This document shows, piece after piece, positions 42,982 through 52,554 of a stretch of DNA of 64,000 nucleotides. The position numbers and the translations under genes are program-made. Position 1 is the first letter of the stretch. Each line of letters starts with the position of its first letter. The stretch is from Eutreptiella sp. 'Long Island Sound 2002'. Its lineage: Eukaryota > Euglenozoa > Euglenophyceae > Eutreptiales > Eutreptiaceae. Under the pieces are notes generated by a model. The model worked only from the letters and a program-made list of their open reading frames with translations, had not been told where the DNA came from and did not search any database. The DNA lies in NCBI GenBank assembly GCA_964036045.1, contig OZ038382.1, positions 143,294,961 through 143,358,960 of the forward strand, written 5' to 3'.

Positions 42982-43734
42982 CTACGACCGCGTCACGGAT
43001 CTGTTTGAGGATCTTTCAGATCCTCTACTCCTTCCACCACAAGACTCAGGGCCACGTAGGCCACTCAGAAAAGTGAAACCAGGTGCTGGCATAGTATAGC
43101 CAGGCTCGGGTGCCGCATAGCCAAGTATCCCAGTCATGTACACGGCCGCCGCGGGTCGGTGATAGCCATCCTCATAGCGGCGCGGCATAGGCTCAGGAAC
43201 ACCGATGTAGGTGGAGCTGGATGCCACTGGTTCGCTGACTGAAGTTGCCGTAGGCGGCACAGTCGCCGCTAATGTCACACCATAGGTGGGGTAAGGCATA
43301 CCAGTAAAGCCTAGACCCTGAGCCATAGGTGGAGTGGTTGTGGGTGAGGATGTAGCTGGATGTGTGGCTGGGAGTGTAGTGGTTGTTGGAGAGGGTACTG
43401 CAGCGTAATCTGAGGCACTCGGCGCGCTCTCAACAGGTTTGTTCTCGAAGGGCACCTCGTGGGATGGTCCGTGTCCATCTCCAGGGTCTACCTCTTCGGC
43501 TCCCATGTCCACTGCTTGCTTCTCCTTCTCCTTCTCTTTGCCTTCAGGTTCCCAAAAGGAGAATACACTGAAGGCAGCCCTCAAGCCCTCCAAGGAATCA
43601 TCCCCCAGCCCACTTAAGGGCACTGAAGGTACAGGCTCCTCAGGTTCAGGTTCACCAGCATGTTTGGGCGCTGGCGCTGGCTTGAGTGGTGCCACTGAGG
43701 GCGCTGTCGTCTCGGCAGTGTCATTGGTGTCCAT
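42982..43734 (-). CDS. E2 N-terminal Gag-region ORF, 250 aa
   Basis: Begins MDTNDTAETTAPSVAPLKPA. Pro/Thr/Ser-rich with a charged KEKEKEKQ patch and aromatic-Gly-Pro repeats (YAAPEPGYTMPAPGF). Probably a disordered N-terminal extension of Gag, now separated from 42873 by about 110 bp with stops. No known domain. Lies 84 bp downstream (minus sense) of the putative primer-binding site. Confidence 0.6.
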   Translation of the reverse strand: MDTNDTAETTAPSVAPLKPAPAPKHAGEPEPEEPVPSVPLSGLGDDSLEGLRAAFSVFSFWEPEGKEKEKEKQAVDMGAEEVDPGDGHGPSHEVPFENKPVESAPSASDYAAVPSPTTTTLPATHPATSSPTTTPPMAQGLGFTGMPYPTYGVTLAATVPPTATSVSEPVASSSTYIGVPEPMPRRYEDGYHRPAAAVYMTGILGYAAPEPGYTMPAPGFTFLSGLRGPESCGGRSRGSERSSNRSVTRS

Positions 43735-43817
43735 ATTATATCTCCTCGCCCTTCACTGGAGTCAGTCTCGACGTACTGGTTGTACTGCACAGGGTTGCAG
43801 GTACGCAAAGACTGAAA

Positions 43818-43830
43818 CTCTCTGCTACCA
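43818..43830 (-). other. Putative E2 primer-binding site
   Basis: The minus strand reads TGGTAGCAGAGAG, one base different in the first ten from the widespread initiator-tRNA-Met type site TGGTATCAGAG. Its place just upstream of gag fits a PBS and sets the 5' LTR end near 43832-43838. Confidence 0.5.
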
Positions 43831-44134
43831 GAAATGTAGAACAGGCTTTCAGTTTTGATTGCTTTGATGATATTGTTTTGTTTGTGCCCCTGCTTGCTCC
43901 TGCTGCTTCTTGGTGTAGTTCAGGTTTTCCAAACAAATACGTTTTGATGAAATCAACGAGAAATAAGTACCCACAGTGCAAGGCAAAGGACCACAGGATC
44001 AAATCAACAACATGAAGAGCTGCAGTCAAAGGAGATAGTGTACCAACAAAGGAAACTCACAATAACTACAGATTTAGGAAACGTTAGTTAGAAAGTATCC
44101 TACAATCAAGGAAAAACCGCCCACATGGGCATCC

Positions 44135-44145
44135 TCTCTTTTATA
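44135..44145 (-). promoter_or_regulatory. TATA-like box in candidate E2 LTR
   Basis: TATAAAAGAGA on the minus strand, about 310 bp upstream of the putative PBS, the distance expected of an LTR promoter with an R-U5 of about 280 nt. Confidence 0.4.
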
Positions 44146-44248
44146 GTGCCATCTAGAGATGTGCACTCTTTGTTTTGGGTCCCATAGGTGCTTAGGTGGC
44201 ATGGCTTGCGGCGCTGAGGTCACTGCCATGTAACATGGGATCTTCCTA

Positions 44249-44337
44249 CTTAGCTAGGTTGACTGGGAATTGAACCCAGGACCTCTGAAAAAGAGGTGCC
44301 ACAGCCCCCTAGGGTGCAGACCACTAGGACAGCTAAG
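44249..44337 (-). tRNA. tRNA-like structure (possible SINE head or pseudo-tRNA)
   Basis: The minus strand shows a perfect T-arm (CTGGG TTCAATT CCCAG; B-box GGTTCAATTCC), a perfect 5-bp anticodon stem (ACCTC/GAGGT) around TTTTTCA, and a D-arm-like CCTAGTGGTCTGCACCCTAGG with A-box resemblance. Outer strands CTTAGCT/AGCTAAG pair. The normal 7-bp acceptor stem does not form directly, position 37 would be C, and the length is 89 nt. It is therefore more likely a tRNA-derived sequence than a functional tRNA. Confidence 0.4.
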
Positions 44338-44668
44338 CATTCATGAGAAAATATAGAAACATGTATAGGTTGTAGATCAATGTCAGCGCCTCAGTCAGTC
44401 CAGGAAATGGTGTATCAGTCCAATCAGTTGGGGGGGTCAGGGGTCCACACAACATCCATAGTTCGATGCTTGGTTTTATAGATCAAAAAGTCTTATCAGC
44501 CCTTTTTGGTTAGGCCAGTACTAAGATAAAAATGTGTTATGCCTTTAGGCCTCTCTATGACAACTAAAGCTAACCTTTTGGCAGGGAAATACACTTTTTC
44601 TTACTTTCCCAGGCACGGTAACCGTTATTAGCGCCGAGAATCGGGCAATAATTGAACCATCTACTAGG

Positions 44669-44902
44669 GTGATCGAGCGTACGAACGCTGCACCCTCGCG
44701 CGCTGCCGACTTCGTTACGATGGCTTTGCCAATGGTCCCCATCGTGGTGGACTCTGACACCCCCTCCGTCGCTAGGGATGTTGCTAGAACCCCAGGTGAA
44801 GAGAAAACCTGTTTGCGGCAGCGCCCATCAGCCGTATTGTTGAGCAGGACGAACCGGCCCGCTCACACCTTATCCCCTTGGTCATCTGGGTCCGGCTCGT
44901 GA
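44669..44902 (+). CDS. E3 gag-region fragment, 77 aa
   Basis: Short open frame (MIERTNAAPSRAADFVTMAL...) ending at TGA 44900-44902, just before the next ORF. It shares the acidic/Pro style of the following ORF and may be its frameshifted upstream part. Confidence 0.35.
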   Translation: MIERTNAAPSRAADFVTMALPMVPIVVDSDTPSVARDVARTPGEEKTCLRQRPSAVLLSRTNRPAHTLSPWSSGSGS

Positions 44903-44906
44903 AGCC

Positions 44907-45671
44907 GTGGCCCTAATCCAGGACGCCCTGTCGGGGACCACGCAGAAGCCCACTATGGTGGAATCGTCGCCCGCTCCAATGAGCGGATCGCGGCGGTTTC
45001 CCTCCCTGGTGGAGGAATCTCCTTCCTTGGGAGCGTATCCCAATCTCCCAAGCGGATTCATGCTAAATCGTACGATCATCGAGGCATCCCCCAAGCAAAT
45101 AAAGGCGGATGAGTGTGACAAGTGGTTCCCCGTGGCGTTAGAACCGGGGAACGACAATGAGGAGGAGGAGATTGGGGTGCTGGAACATAGGCCTCTTTAT
45201 CATTCCCCTATTTCTGTTGCCTCGTTGCCTGCACCGCCCGACCCTATGTCGGGGACTAGGAATCGCCCCATGCTTGTGGAGGAATCCCCGGCGCCCCACT
45301 ACGTTGTGGTGGAGGACTCTCCGGCCCCTGAATACATTGTTCTGGAGGAATCCTCGGTGACTATGAACGGCATCAAAGACCGCCCGTGTCTTGTCATGGA
45401 AAGTCTGGAACCTACGGAGGACCGGGCCGGTACTACGTCTCCGGTGCCTATGAGTGGCACGAAAGATCGTCCATCCCTGGTGGACGATTCCCCGGCGATG
45501 CCGATGATTAACAATCTGTGCTGGGGGGGAGGAAATCCGGTGGAGGGAGGTTCAGCCACCCTCCCCCCCCTCAACTACATTTCCTATGGAAGACCCCCAA
45601 CCGCGGGTATTGGGGGGGGGGATCCAAAGGTTGCCACAGGCTGGGAACCTGTTGTTGCTTCCCATGCATAG
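44907..45671 (+). CDS. E3 N-terminal Gag-region ORF with degenerate repeats, 254 aa
   Basis: Contains at least four copies of a degenerate module P-M-S-G-T/S-x-x-R-P-x-L-V-E/D-E/D-S-P-A-P (for example PMSGTRNRPMLVEESPAP, PMSGTKDRPSLVDDSPA) in an acidic, Pro-rich background. It ends at TAG 45669-45671, and the following 400 bp hold frameshifted Pro/Gly-rich sequence with poly-G runs. Probably the disordered N-terminal part of Gag. Function unknown. Confidence 0.5.
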   Translation: MALIQDALSGTTQKPTMVESSPAPMSGSRRFPSLVEESPSLGAYPNLPSGFMLNRTIIEASPKQIKADECDKWFPVALEPGNDNEEEEIGVLEHRPLYHSPISVASLPAPPDPMSGTRNRPMLVEESPAPHYVVVEDSPAPEYIVLEESSVTMNGIKDRPCLVMESLEPTEDRAGTTSPVPMSGTKDRPSLVDDSPAMPMINNLCWGGGNPVEGGSATLPPLNYISYGRPPTAGIGGGDPKVATGWEPVVASHA

Positions 45672-46057
45672 ATCCAATCACCTACGGTGTTTTGTGAGTC
45701 ACCGCAATATATTGCGGTGGACGAATCCCCACCGCCACACCCGCAGCCGAACCCTGTTGGTCCTATTTCTGCTCCTCCGTCGCCCCGCCAGGGGGCTTAC
45801 ATCAAGCACGTGGGAGCATTCCTTACTTGATTCGGCCATCCCGTAGTGGGGGATCGGGGGGGGGGACATTCCTCTAGTGGGGGGGCGTCTGCACCTGTTG
45901 CTGCGCGCCCCGCACCCCCATTTTGCCCTGCGGGGGGGCCCTCTGGTCCCTGCGTGGCCGGGGGGGCTGCTGGCGGAGCCGGTGGCGGGTCATCTCCTCC
46001 CCGTGGGGGTGGGGGTCCCTAGTTTCGACATTCTAGGGGCCCCGCTCAAACACGCAG
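45672..46057 (+). other. Frameshifted G-rich spacer in E3 gag
   Basis: Several runs of 6-10 G. Pro-rich peptide pieces occur in changing frames. No separate gene. Confidence 0.4.
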
Positions 46058-46277
46058 GAAGATGACTTGAAGCACACTTGTGACTGTCCCAGGTGTACGG
46101 TGCACTATGAAACGTGCATCCAATCTCTGATGGCTCAGGTACAGGACTTTCCAACTAAAAATCTAGAGCTGTAGCGGTCCCAGCAAGAGCTTTCTCAGGC
46201 TTTGGCCGCTGCCGCTGGCATCAGTCAGTCCTACGGGGACCAGATGACCCAAATCTTGTCTACTTTGGGTACGTTTG
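46058..46277 (+). pseudogene. gag: E3 Gag helical segment interrupted by element B
   Basis: EDDLKHTCDCPRCTVHYETC, then IQSLMAQVQDFPTKNLEL, TAG, and SQQELSQALAAAAGISQSYGDQMTQILSTLGTFE. Cys-rich then coiled-coil-like. Stops at the (AGGT)4 terminus of B. The same kind of helical sequence resumes at about 58100 (VADHLKVSNSNTAKSFSAVE). Confidence 0.5.
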
Positions 46278-46293
46278 AGGTAGGTAGGTAGGT
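46278..46293 (-). repeat. (ACCT)4 3' tail of element B
   Basis: Plus strand AGGTAGGTAGGTAGGT; in element sense four ACCT units, identical in number to A's tail, directly abutting E3 gag. Confidence 0.8.
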
Positions 46294-46986
46294 GCACTCG
46301 GTCGTGTTGAAGTGCCCCAGGGTCCCTGCTGGCGTTGCCGCTGTGACGAACAGGAAGGGGATCCGAGCTTGAAGAGGGGAGGCGACTTACATCCCGCTAG
46401 ACCTGACTGGTGGCCCCCAACAAAGTGGCCCCGGGCAGCACCACGAGGGCTGATCGCCGGCAGCATGACGTACTTGTCTCGCCGGGAGGGTGTGCCCCCG
46501 TGCTTGCGCACGTCCCCTCCTTTGGGCGGAACCCTAGGGGTTCACCGGACTTCCTGGTGTATCCCGTTCCCAAGGCATGCATGCATATTCTTGGTACTGG
46601 GGTTCCGAGGCGCTTGGGTGTCGCACGGTCCGCCTCGAATCCCAAGGCAGCGCTGGCCTTAGGATGCAGCCTTACCCCCAAGCTCCGGATCTCGTTTGGC
46701 CAGGTCACATGCATGGCACGGGCTGCGTCAGTGCCCGGACTATGGACACTGGGTTTGCTACTGTTGTGTGGCGCTTGTGTTTGGGCCTGGGTTGTGCTTT
46801 GGCTCGAGTTTCAGCTGCGCCCCCCCCAATTCCTGGCTGGGGTGTGTGTGTGTTGGTTTCCTATTGTTGTGTGGTGTTTGTGTTGGGGTCTGGGTTCCGC
46901 GGTGACTCCGCCTTTCCTGGCCGGGGTCTAGGGTGCGTGTGCTTGGGCTCGGGTTTCGGCTTCTCCCCGCCATTTCTGCCTGGGTC
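46294..46986 (-). other. Element B 3' UTR
   Basis: No gene. In sense orientation it contains CCCAAAGGAGGGG and CACACCCTCCC blocks like those near 37550-37620 in A. Confidence 0.5.
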
Positions 46987-47778
46987 TTATGGTGCCTGCG
47001 TTTGGGGTTGGGTTGGGCGGTAACCTCGCCACTCCTGGCTGGGGTCTAGGGTGTGTCTGTACACGGGTTTTGGTCGCGCTCTGCCTTTTTTTGGCTGAGG
47101 TTCGCGGTGTGTGTGTGTGTGGGTTAGGGTTTTGCCTGCACTCCCCTTTTTTCTGGGTTGGGTGTTGGGGCGTGTGGCTCCTTGCGCGCGCCGCGTCCGT
47201 GTCCCGCCACCTTCTTGTGGGGCTGCCTGTGGCGTGGGGGTGTTCGGGGGTTGCTGTGGGTGGGATTTGTCCCCCCCCTCCCCCCCCTTTTTTTTCGGGC
47301 TGCGGGGGGGGGGTTGTTTTCGGTCCTGTCGTGTCGCGGCTTGGTGGTGTCCTCCGCTGCCTGTCCCGATCTTGGGTCTCTTGGTCTCCGCCCCCCCTTC
47401 CTCTTTCGTTTGGGCTGCGCCCATGTTTTTTTTTCTGCCCGTCACTTCTCCAGTGAGGTGTGTGCCTGCGTGTCCGGCGTGTCCCTTCCTCCGGTGGGCG
47501 GCTGCTCTCGGTTGGGTGTCGCCGTGTTTGGCAGGGCGGTCCTCCGGTGTTCTTTCGGGGGGCCCCCTGTGGGTGTCGCCTTCGCTGTTGCTTGGCTGGG
47601 GGTTTGCCCGCCTCTTTTGGACCGGGTGCGTGGCTTCGCGGCTGTGTGTCTGTCTTTTGCCCCCCCCCCCTTTTTTTTCGTCTGTGCTGTTTGTTTGTTT
47701 CCTGTTTTTCTTTTTTGGGGGGGGTGTGCCTGTTCCTCCTTCTGCCTTCGCTGAGCTGGTGCACGCACTGGTCGCCAT
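46987..47778 (-). CDS. Lys/Pro/Thr-rich open frame in element B (doubtful)
   Basis: 263 codons of Lys, Pro, Thr, Gln, His and Gly without ordered segments (PPPKKKNRKQ, THTHTHREPQ). The plus strand here is G/T-rich, so minus frames are open by composition; a second minus frame is equally long. Possibly the disordered C-terminus of the 3' ORF, possibly nothing. Confidence 0.2.
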   Translation of the reverse strand: MATSACTSSAKAEGGTGTPPPKKKNRKQTNSTDEKKGGGGKRQTHSREATHPVQKRRANPQPSNSEGDTHRGPPERTPEDRPAKHGDTQPRAAAHRRKGHAGHAGTHLTGEVTGRKKNMGAAQTKEEGGAETKRPKIGTGSGGHHQAATRQDRKQPPPRSPKKKGGEGGDKSHPQQPPNTPTPQAAPQEGGGTRTRRAQGATRPNTQPRKKGSAGKTLTHTHTHREPQPKKGRARPKPVYRHTLDPSQEWRGYRPTQPQTQAP

Positions 47779-48174
47779 TCGGTGTGGCTCACCGGGTTGC
47801 TGTTGGTGCTTTTGCTTGGCTGGGCCGTGCCCTTGCCCCAGAGGTCCGGCGGGTTATGTACACGCTTGGCCTGGTGGCCTTTCCTATCGGGTTAGGTTCT
47901 GGCTCTGCCGGCTGGGCGGGTCTGCCAGGCGGTTTCTTGAGGTCCTGGGTTAAGGGGGGTGGGGCTTTCCGTGTCCCTCCGCCTTTGTGGTGCTGGCTTT
48001 AACTTTCTGGTGGCAGCTTGTGTGGGCGGGCGGTCGCCGTCGTTGCCGGGCGTGCGGTGGTCCTTAGCCGGTGTGCGGCGGGTTGGTGTAGCGTTGTCCC
48101 ACGGTTGTGGGCGCGTTTCCTCCTCTTCTGGGCCGTGCGGCGGCTTGCTTGGGTTAGACCCTCGGTTCTTCTCC
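47779..48174. other. G/T-rich low-complexity DNA of element B
   Basis: Open frames occur on both strands by composition only. Nothing recognised. Confidence 0.35.
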
Positions 48175-48480
48175 CTTGCTTTGGTGCTGCGGTGTGCTTT
48201 GGTGCGGCTTGCCATGCTGCACCATGCTGGTCTGTGCTGTGTTGCGGTGCGCTCTGCTCTGTCGTGCCGTGCTGCGCCGTGTCGTGCCGTGGTGTGCCAT
48301 GCTGTGGCGTGGCTGGCTGCGCTGTGTTGTGCCGTGCCGCGCCGTGTCGTGTTCTGGTGCGTTGTGTGGTGGGGTGCCTTGTCGTGGTGCGTTGCACGGC
48401 GGTGCACTGCGGTGCGGTGTGCCGTGTTGCCTCGTGTTGTGCCGTGTATCGCTGTGCCGTGGTGTGTGGTGGGACCTTTT
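48175..48480. repeat. Degenerate GTGCC/GTGCT pentamer array
   Basis: Plus strand consists mainly of TGCCGTGCTG, GTCGTGCCGTG and related 5-bp words. Minus frames encode His/Arg/Thr runs. Pentameric period with substitutions. Confidence 0.8.
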
Positions 48481-48642
48481 CACTGCCGTTCCGGCGTGGG
48501 GCGGGGTCCGCGCTGGTTAGACGGGCCTTTTTTGTGGCGCGGGACGTGGGCCGAGGTTATGTGGCTGGCTGGTGGCTTGGGGGGCGCGGTTAGGTGTGGT
48601 GTGGGTCGTTGGATCCGTGCTGCGGTGGTCCGGGTGTGCCGT

Positions 48643-51055
48643 TCAAGAAGGTGGGTCAGGCAGGTGTCCGCGGGGTTGCCCTCCATGGGGGCCTGTGTCT
48701 TGGTCTGATGTCCTGTGGGGGTCCTTGCCCCCAGCCCTGGGTGTCGCGGCCGTTTCCTCTTCTTCTTCTGATGCCTGTGCCATTGCCTGTGTGGTGGCCC
48801 TTGCTGCGGCCGGGGTCGTCCCCTGGCGGCGAGGGCGTGGTGGTGTGCTGCGCGGCGGTGTTCTCGGCGGCTCTTGCGGAGGGTGTAGCCCCTTCTTCCC
48901 GTGTGGGTGTGCCCTCCTTCCCCTGTGCGGGGTCCAGTGGTCGGTGGGCGTGAGCCGGTGCGGTTCGTGCGGCGTCTGGTCCGTGGTTCGGCGGCGTGTC
49001 TTGGCAGGCGTGCGCCTCCTGCGGCCCGGGGTGGGGCGGTGCTTGTCCTTCCATTGTGGCGTGCCCTTCCTGTGTGTGCGCCCTGGTGCCCGTCGTTGCG
49101 CCCTCTCCCTCTGTGCCACGGCCCCTGGTCCGTCCCCTTCCTGGCCCTTTGATGGTTTCTTGCCCCTGCGTTGTGTCGCCCGCGGTGCCCTGTCCCTTTG
49201 GGCGCCTGCGGTGGCGCGCGTGGCGGCGCCCTTGGGAGCGGAAGCGGCGGGAGCGGGGCCCTGGGGGGTCGTGGTGGCGCCTCGGGGAGCGGGAGCGGCG
49301 CGGGTGAGCTGTTGAGGCGCGGTGGTGCCGTGGGGAGCTTGAGAGCCGGAGCGGGTGCGCTGCGTGGGGGGGGAGCGGGAGCGCCGCAGTTTGCGGGACC
49401 GGGCCTCGTTGCGGGGTGAGCCGGGCGAGTCAGGAGGCGTCGGCGGGTCCTGGGGGGCCTCGCGCTGTGCTGCCTGGTACTCTGGGGGGGGGAGGAGTCC
49501 CCCAGCCTTGGTGGATCTGCCGCGTAGGGATGCGGCTGCGGTGGCGGCTGGTGGTACGGGTCGAGTGGCTGTCCCGGGTGGAGGTGGGCCCGGGGGGCCC
49601 CTTCGTCGTGGATGTGGTGGCCGGGCGGATACAGTTCTTGGTATGGGGGGGGCGGCCCCTGGTGGTAGGCGGGGTAGTGGGATGGAGAGCCCGGTGGGTG
49701 GTGCTGCCATCCCATGCGCTGGTGCTGCTCGTGCACGGAGGGCTGCGGCCCGGCGGGGTAGGGTGGTGAACAGTGGTAGTGGTGGTGGTGGTGGTGCTCG
49801 TTGTGGTGGTGTGGGCGTCAGTGGCGAAGGCGCTGGTAGTGGTGGTGATGGTGCTGCGGGTACGCCCCGAGGATATCTTGGCGTTCCGGTGGGGCTTGAG
49901 GATCGGGCATCGTTTGCAGCCCCTGGGGCCGTACGGCTTGGTGGGTAGCGGGGGCGGAATTGGGGGCCGGGCTTAACGGTGACCGCGGTCGAGGGGTCCC
50001 ACGTCCCCGGGTCGGTCTGGCCGGCGGCGGTGGTGATTTGTGGAGGGTGAATGACGGGGCGCTTGGAGATGGGGATGTTGACGAGAGTTTTCGTGGCGTG
50101 CAACTCAACAACACACCTCACACACGCGGCTACACTATGAAAGTGGAGCAACGTCGGCCTCGTTTGCAGCCTGAGGATATCTACGCCCTGGCCCATAAAG
50201 ATGTCTCGGAGAGGGAGGCTCTCGATCTTTTCAATCGAGGAGACAAGACGACAGTGACCTACACCCATCGCCCTTCTCCCAATAAAACCGCTCTGTGGTG
50301 GCGGCTCTTGCTGGGGGTAGGGGGGCTTTGGATGTGGTGGGTGGGAGATCCTGGCTGGGGTTTGGGTTAGGGTTAGGGTCAGGGCGGGGTCGCTTCTGGT
50401 GCCGTCGTACCTTTTGTGGTTTTTGGGGCTGTGTGGGGTGGTGTTGGTGTTGTTGTTGGTGGTGGTGGTGGTGGTGCTGCTGCTGCGGGTGGTGTTGTTG
50501 TTGGGGTCGGTTTTGTGTTGGAGTCCAGCTCGAGGTTGAGGAGGACCTCGTCCCGGAGGTGCGAGGGCACCGGTGCTGGGTGGGGGGGTTTCTCGGCGTG
50601 CTGCCGGGCTGCCTGGGTTGCCTGTGTGGGGGTCGGGGGGCCTCCGGCTGCTTGGCGTGCGGCTGCAGCTTTGGCTTTGGCCGTGGCTTTGTGGATGAGG
50701 TCGGCGGGGAGGGGGGGGTCGGAGAAGGAGGTGGAGGACGTCGATGAGGATGAGGACAAGGAGGAAGTGGTGGTTTTGGGGGATCGGGGGTGCGCTGCCA
50801 TGCGGGCGGGTGCGGCTTTGCGGGCCGCGGCGTCCTCGGCCGCGGCCACAGCGGGGAGGATGGAGGGCATGTCCTCGGGCCGCGGGTGGGGGGCGGGTGG
50901 CTGGGGGGGCCCGGCCGTGACCTGGCGGCCCGGCGGGCCGATCCGGTCGGGAGCGGTGGGCGAGGGAGGCGCGGGGCTGCGGTCTCCGCCTTCTGGGTTC
51001 GGCTGGGCTGGGCTCCTGCAATGCGTGAGGGTTGGTGTCCGCGGGGGGAGAACAG
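48643..51055 (-). CDS. Pro/Arg-rich 3' ORF region of element B, interrupted by E4
   Basis: About 800 codons open on the minus strand, reading into E4's LTR at the 5' end (where the apparent start lies, so that start is spurious). Composition is Pro, Arg, Ala and Thr with stretches such as RSSSTTTTTTNNNTNTT. One segment is ordered (50310-50050: GVGHCRLVSSIEKIESLPLR, then RPTLLHFHSVAACVRCVVEL). It continues the protease-like frame region across E4. Likely the disordered remainder of the element's 3' ORF, but composition alone would keep this strand open. Confidence 0.3.
50364..50379 (+). repeat. Short telomere-like TTAGGG run
   Basis: GGGTTAGGGTTAGGGT inside element B. Two and a half units, too short to be a telomere or informative interstitial array. 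Confidence 0.6.
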
Positions 51056-51607
51056 TGTAAAGGGGAGCTCAGGACAGGACAGGACAAGCCTGAAAGCCTG
51101 TGTTTTCCCTAGGATTCGGTTCGTTATGTTTACTGCTATTTTGTCATTAAGGTATCGTGCTCAGTACTTGGCTGTACTGACACATGTATGTTACATAAAC
51201 CCATATATTATCCTGTCGCGTTGCGGTGCAGATGCCGCTTTTTGCGCACTGCATGGCACGCGTGCGCACTGATTTGTGCATTGTTTTCTTTCGGAAAAGC
51301 ACTGATTTTTAATATAAAAAGATCTGATTTTGTAGGAATGTAATGTGCGAATGCATGCATGAACACTTTCTGAGTGTCTATTGTCTATAGTGTGCAATGG
51401 GATTATTGCGATCTCAGCAAGAGGCAAGATCGCTCAGTACTTCTGGACTATAAAGAAAAGTCGTATTGCAGCTATTTGCTTCGCTATTGGGTTGCGCCGT
51501 CTTCGGTATTGTGGGTCGTCCAGGAGTTCTTTGAAATCAAGATTTGGGATTTTGGTACAAAAGATCTTGGAAAGCACACGACAAAACACCGTACAAGTGT
51601 TTTGAAA
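51056..51607 (+). repeat. E4 5' LTR
   Basis: Starts TGTAAAGGGGAGCTC; last base shared with the 3' copy is the third A of TTTTGAAA at 51607. Confidence 0.88.
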
Positions 51608-51663
51608 AAATAATCGCAATATCCGCCGCCCAGCTGCAGATTTAGCAAGCCCACAGAGACACC

Positions 51664-52554
51664 ATGAGCGCTCCCTCAACATCAGCGCTAACCACCACAG
51701 CCGTAAAACAACCCAGCTCGCTGTCAACAACGCTTGGGCAGTCGCCGCCGAGAAGACCGGCACCGCCTCCGCCTAGAGGGCCTGCACCATCACGGTCGCC
51801 GTCACTGCAGGATCTGGAGACAGAAGAACGACGCGTGCGGGAACAGCTGAGGTGTGCTCAAGAATTTACATTCGCCAAGCTCTATGCGAATTTTGGGTAC
51901 AAGTTTCAAGGTCTCTTCCATGCCCTCATGGTGCAGTTGAGTAGCGCCGGCAACAAGGTCGTTGTTCACGGCGTACAAAGTGAAGAATTGCCGTGGAAGA
52001 CGAAAGCAGTTCCACGCAAGTCAAAGACAGCGCCGACGACGAACAACGCGTATTCATGTGTGTTTACAAAATTGAAGTCGTCGCTGGAAGTTGCGCTGCA
52101 CAAACTACAAAGTATCGTCTCGCTGTTGAGAAGTCCGCTTCCTTCTACGCCTTTCAGAGCCAAAAGAAATAGTTCGTCAACTCAAGACCAAAAGGAGTCA
52201 CGATGCAGCTCAAGTGAAGAGGCCAACGCCGATGGGTCACAAAAGGAGCCCTGGAAACGAAGAAAGGAGCGCCGAGTGACGAATTCTACAAGCTGCGAAA
52301 AAGGTGTGGGAAGTTGGGTGGCCGAACAATCTCAGGAGGTCATCAGTGAGGGCAAGCCAAGAAGAGGACGACGCGCAGGCAAAGCCGTTCAAAGACAAAG
52401 AGCTGCCCAGTACTTCAGTGAACTTGTTGACGTTCTGATCTCCAAAGTGGAAAACAAGGAGGCCTTCAAGTGGTGTCGAACTTCCTGCCCACCAAGGTCC
52501 GAGTGGGGCCAGCGTTTGGCTTCCAAGGAAGATAAATACAACCCTTTCTTTTAG
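51664..52554 (+). CDS. E4 ORF, 296 aa, probable Gag-like protein
   Basis: ATG at 51664, 57 bp after the 5' LTR. Pro/Ser-rich N-terminus (PPRRPAPPPPRGPAP), then a helical charged segment (LQDLETEERRVREQLRCAQE), a hydrophobic helical part (FTFAKLYANFGYKFQGLFHA, VFTKLKSSLEVALHKLQSIV) and a basic C-terminal half with KRRKERR and GKPRRGRRAGKAVQRQRAAQ. The arrangement resembles a small capsid/nucleic-acid-binding protein, but there is no zinc knuckle and no recognised family. The frame is intact. Confidence 0.6.
   Translation: MSAPSTSALTTTAVKQPSSLSTTLGQSPPRRPAPPPPRGPAPSRSPSLQDLETEERRVREQLRCAQEFTFAKLYANFGYKFQGLFHALMVQLSSAGNKVVVHGVQSEELPWKTKAVPRKSKTAPTTNNAYSCVFTKLKSSLEVALHKLQSIVSLLRSPLPSTPFRAKRNSSSTQDQKESRCSSSEEANADGSQKEPWKRRKERRVTNSTSCEKGVGSWVAEQSQEVISEGKPRRGRRAGKAVQRQRAAQYFSELVDVLISKVENKEAFKWCRTSCPPRSEWGQRLASKEDKYNPFF

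Larger units (their letters stand above)
37796..44600 (-). mobile_element. E2: decayed Ty3/gypsy element, truncated after RNase H
   Basis: On the minus strand: Gag N-terminal ORF, Gag with CCHC knuckle, protease, Dam-like domain, RT, RNase H, in that order, from 43734 down to 37796. It stops inside pol where A's tail begins; no integrase is found on the other side of A. In pol the in-frame stops are all TGA, and the RT catalytic aspartates are both Asn. The 5' LTR candidate is 43832-44600. It is a different lineage from E1/E3 (canonical CCHC, different linker). Confidence 0.85.
43832..44600 (-). repeat. Candidate E2 5' LTR
   Basis: Bounded on one side by the putative PBS, on the other by the start of E3-like coding sequence. 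Contains a TATA-like site. The partner LTR is not in the window, so the LTR assignment and outer limit are inference. Confidence 0.35.

Noticed and set aside
46410-49948. Plus-strand Cys/Val/Gly-rich open frames in the G/T-rich region
   Set aside because: Composition effect. The element in this region (B) lies on the minus strand, and the peptides show no motif.
50106-50295. Histone- or snRNA-like sequence
   Set aside because: I compared it with H4, H3, H2B and U1/U2/U4/U5 patterns in memory and found no convincing alignment.
50364-50379. Telomere
   Set aside because: Only two and a half TTAGGG units, inside a transposable element.
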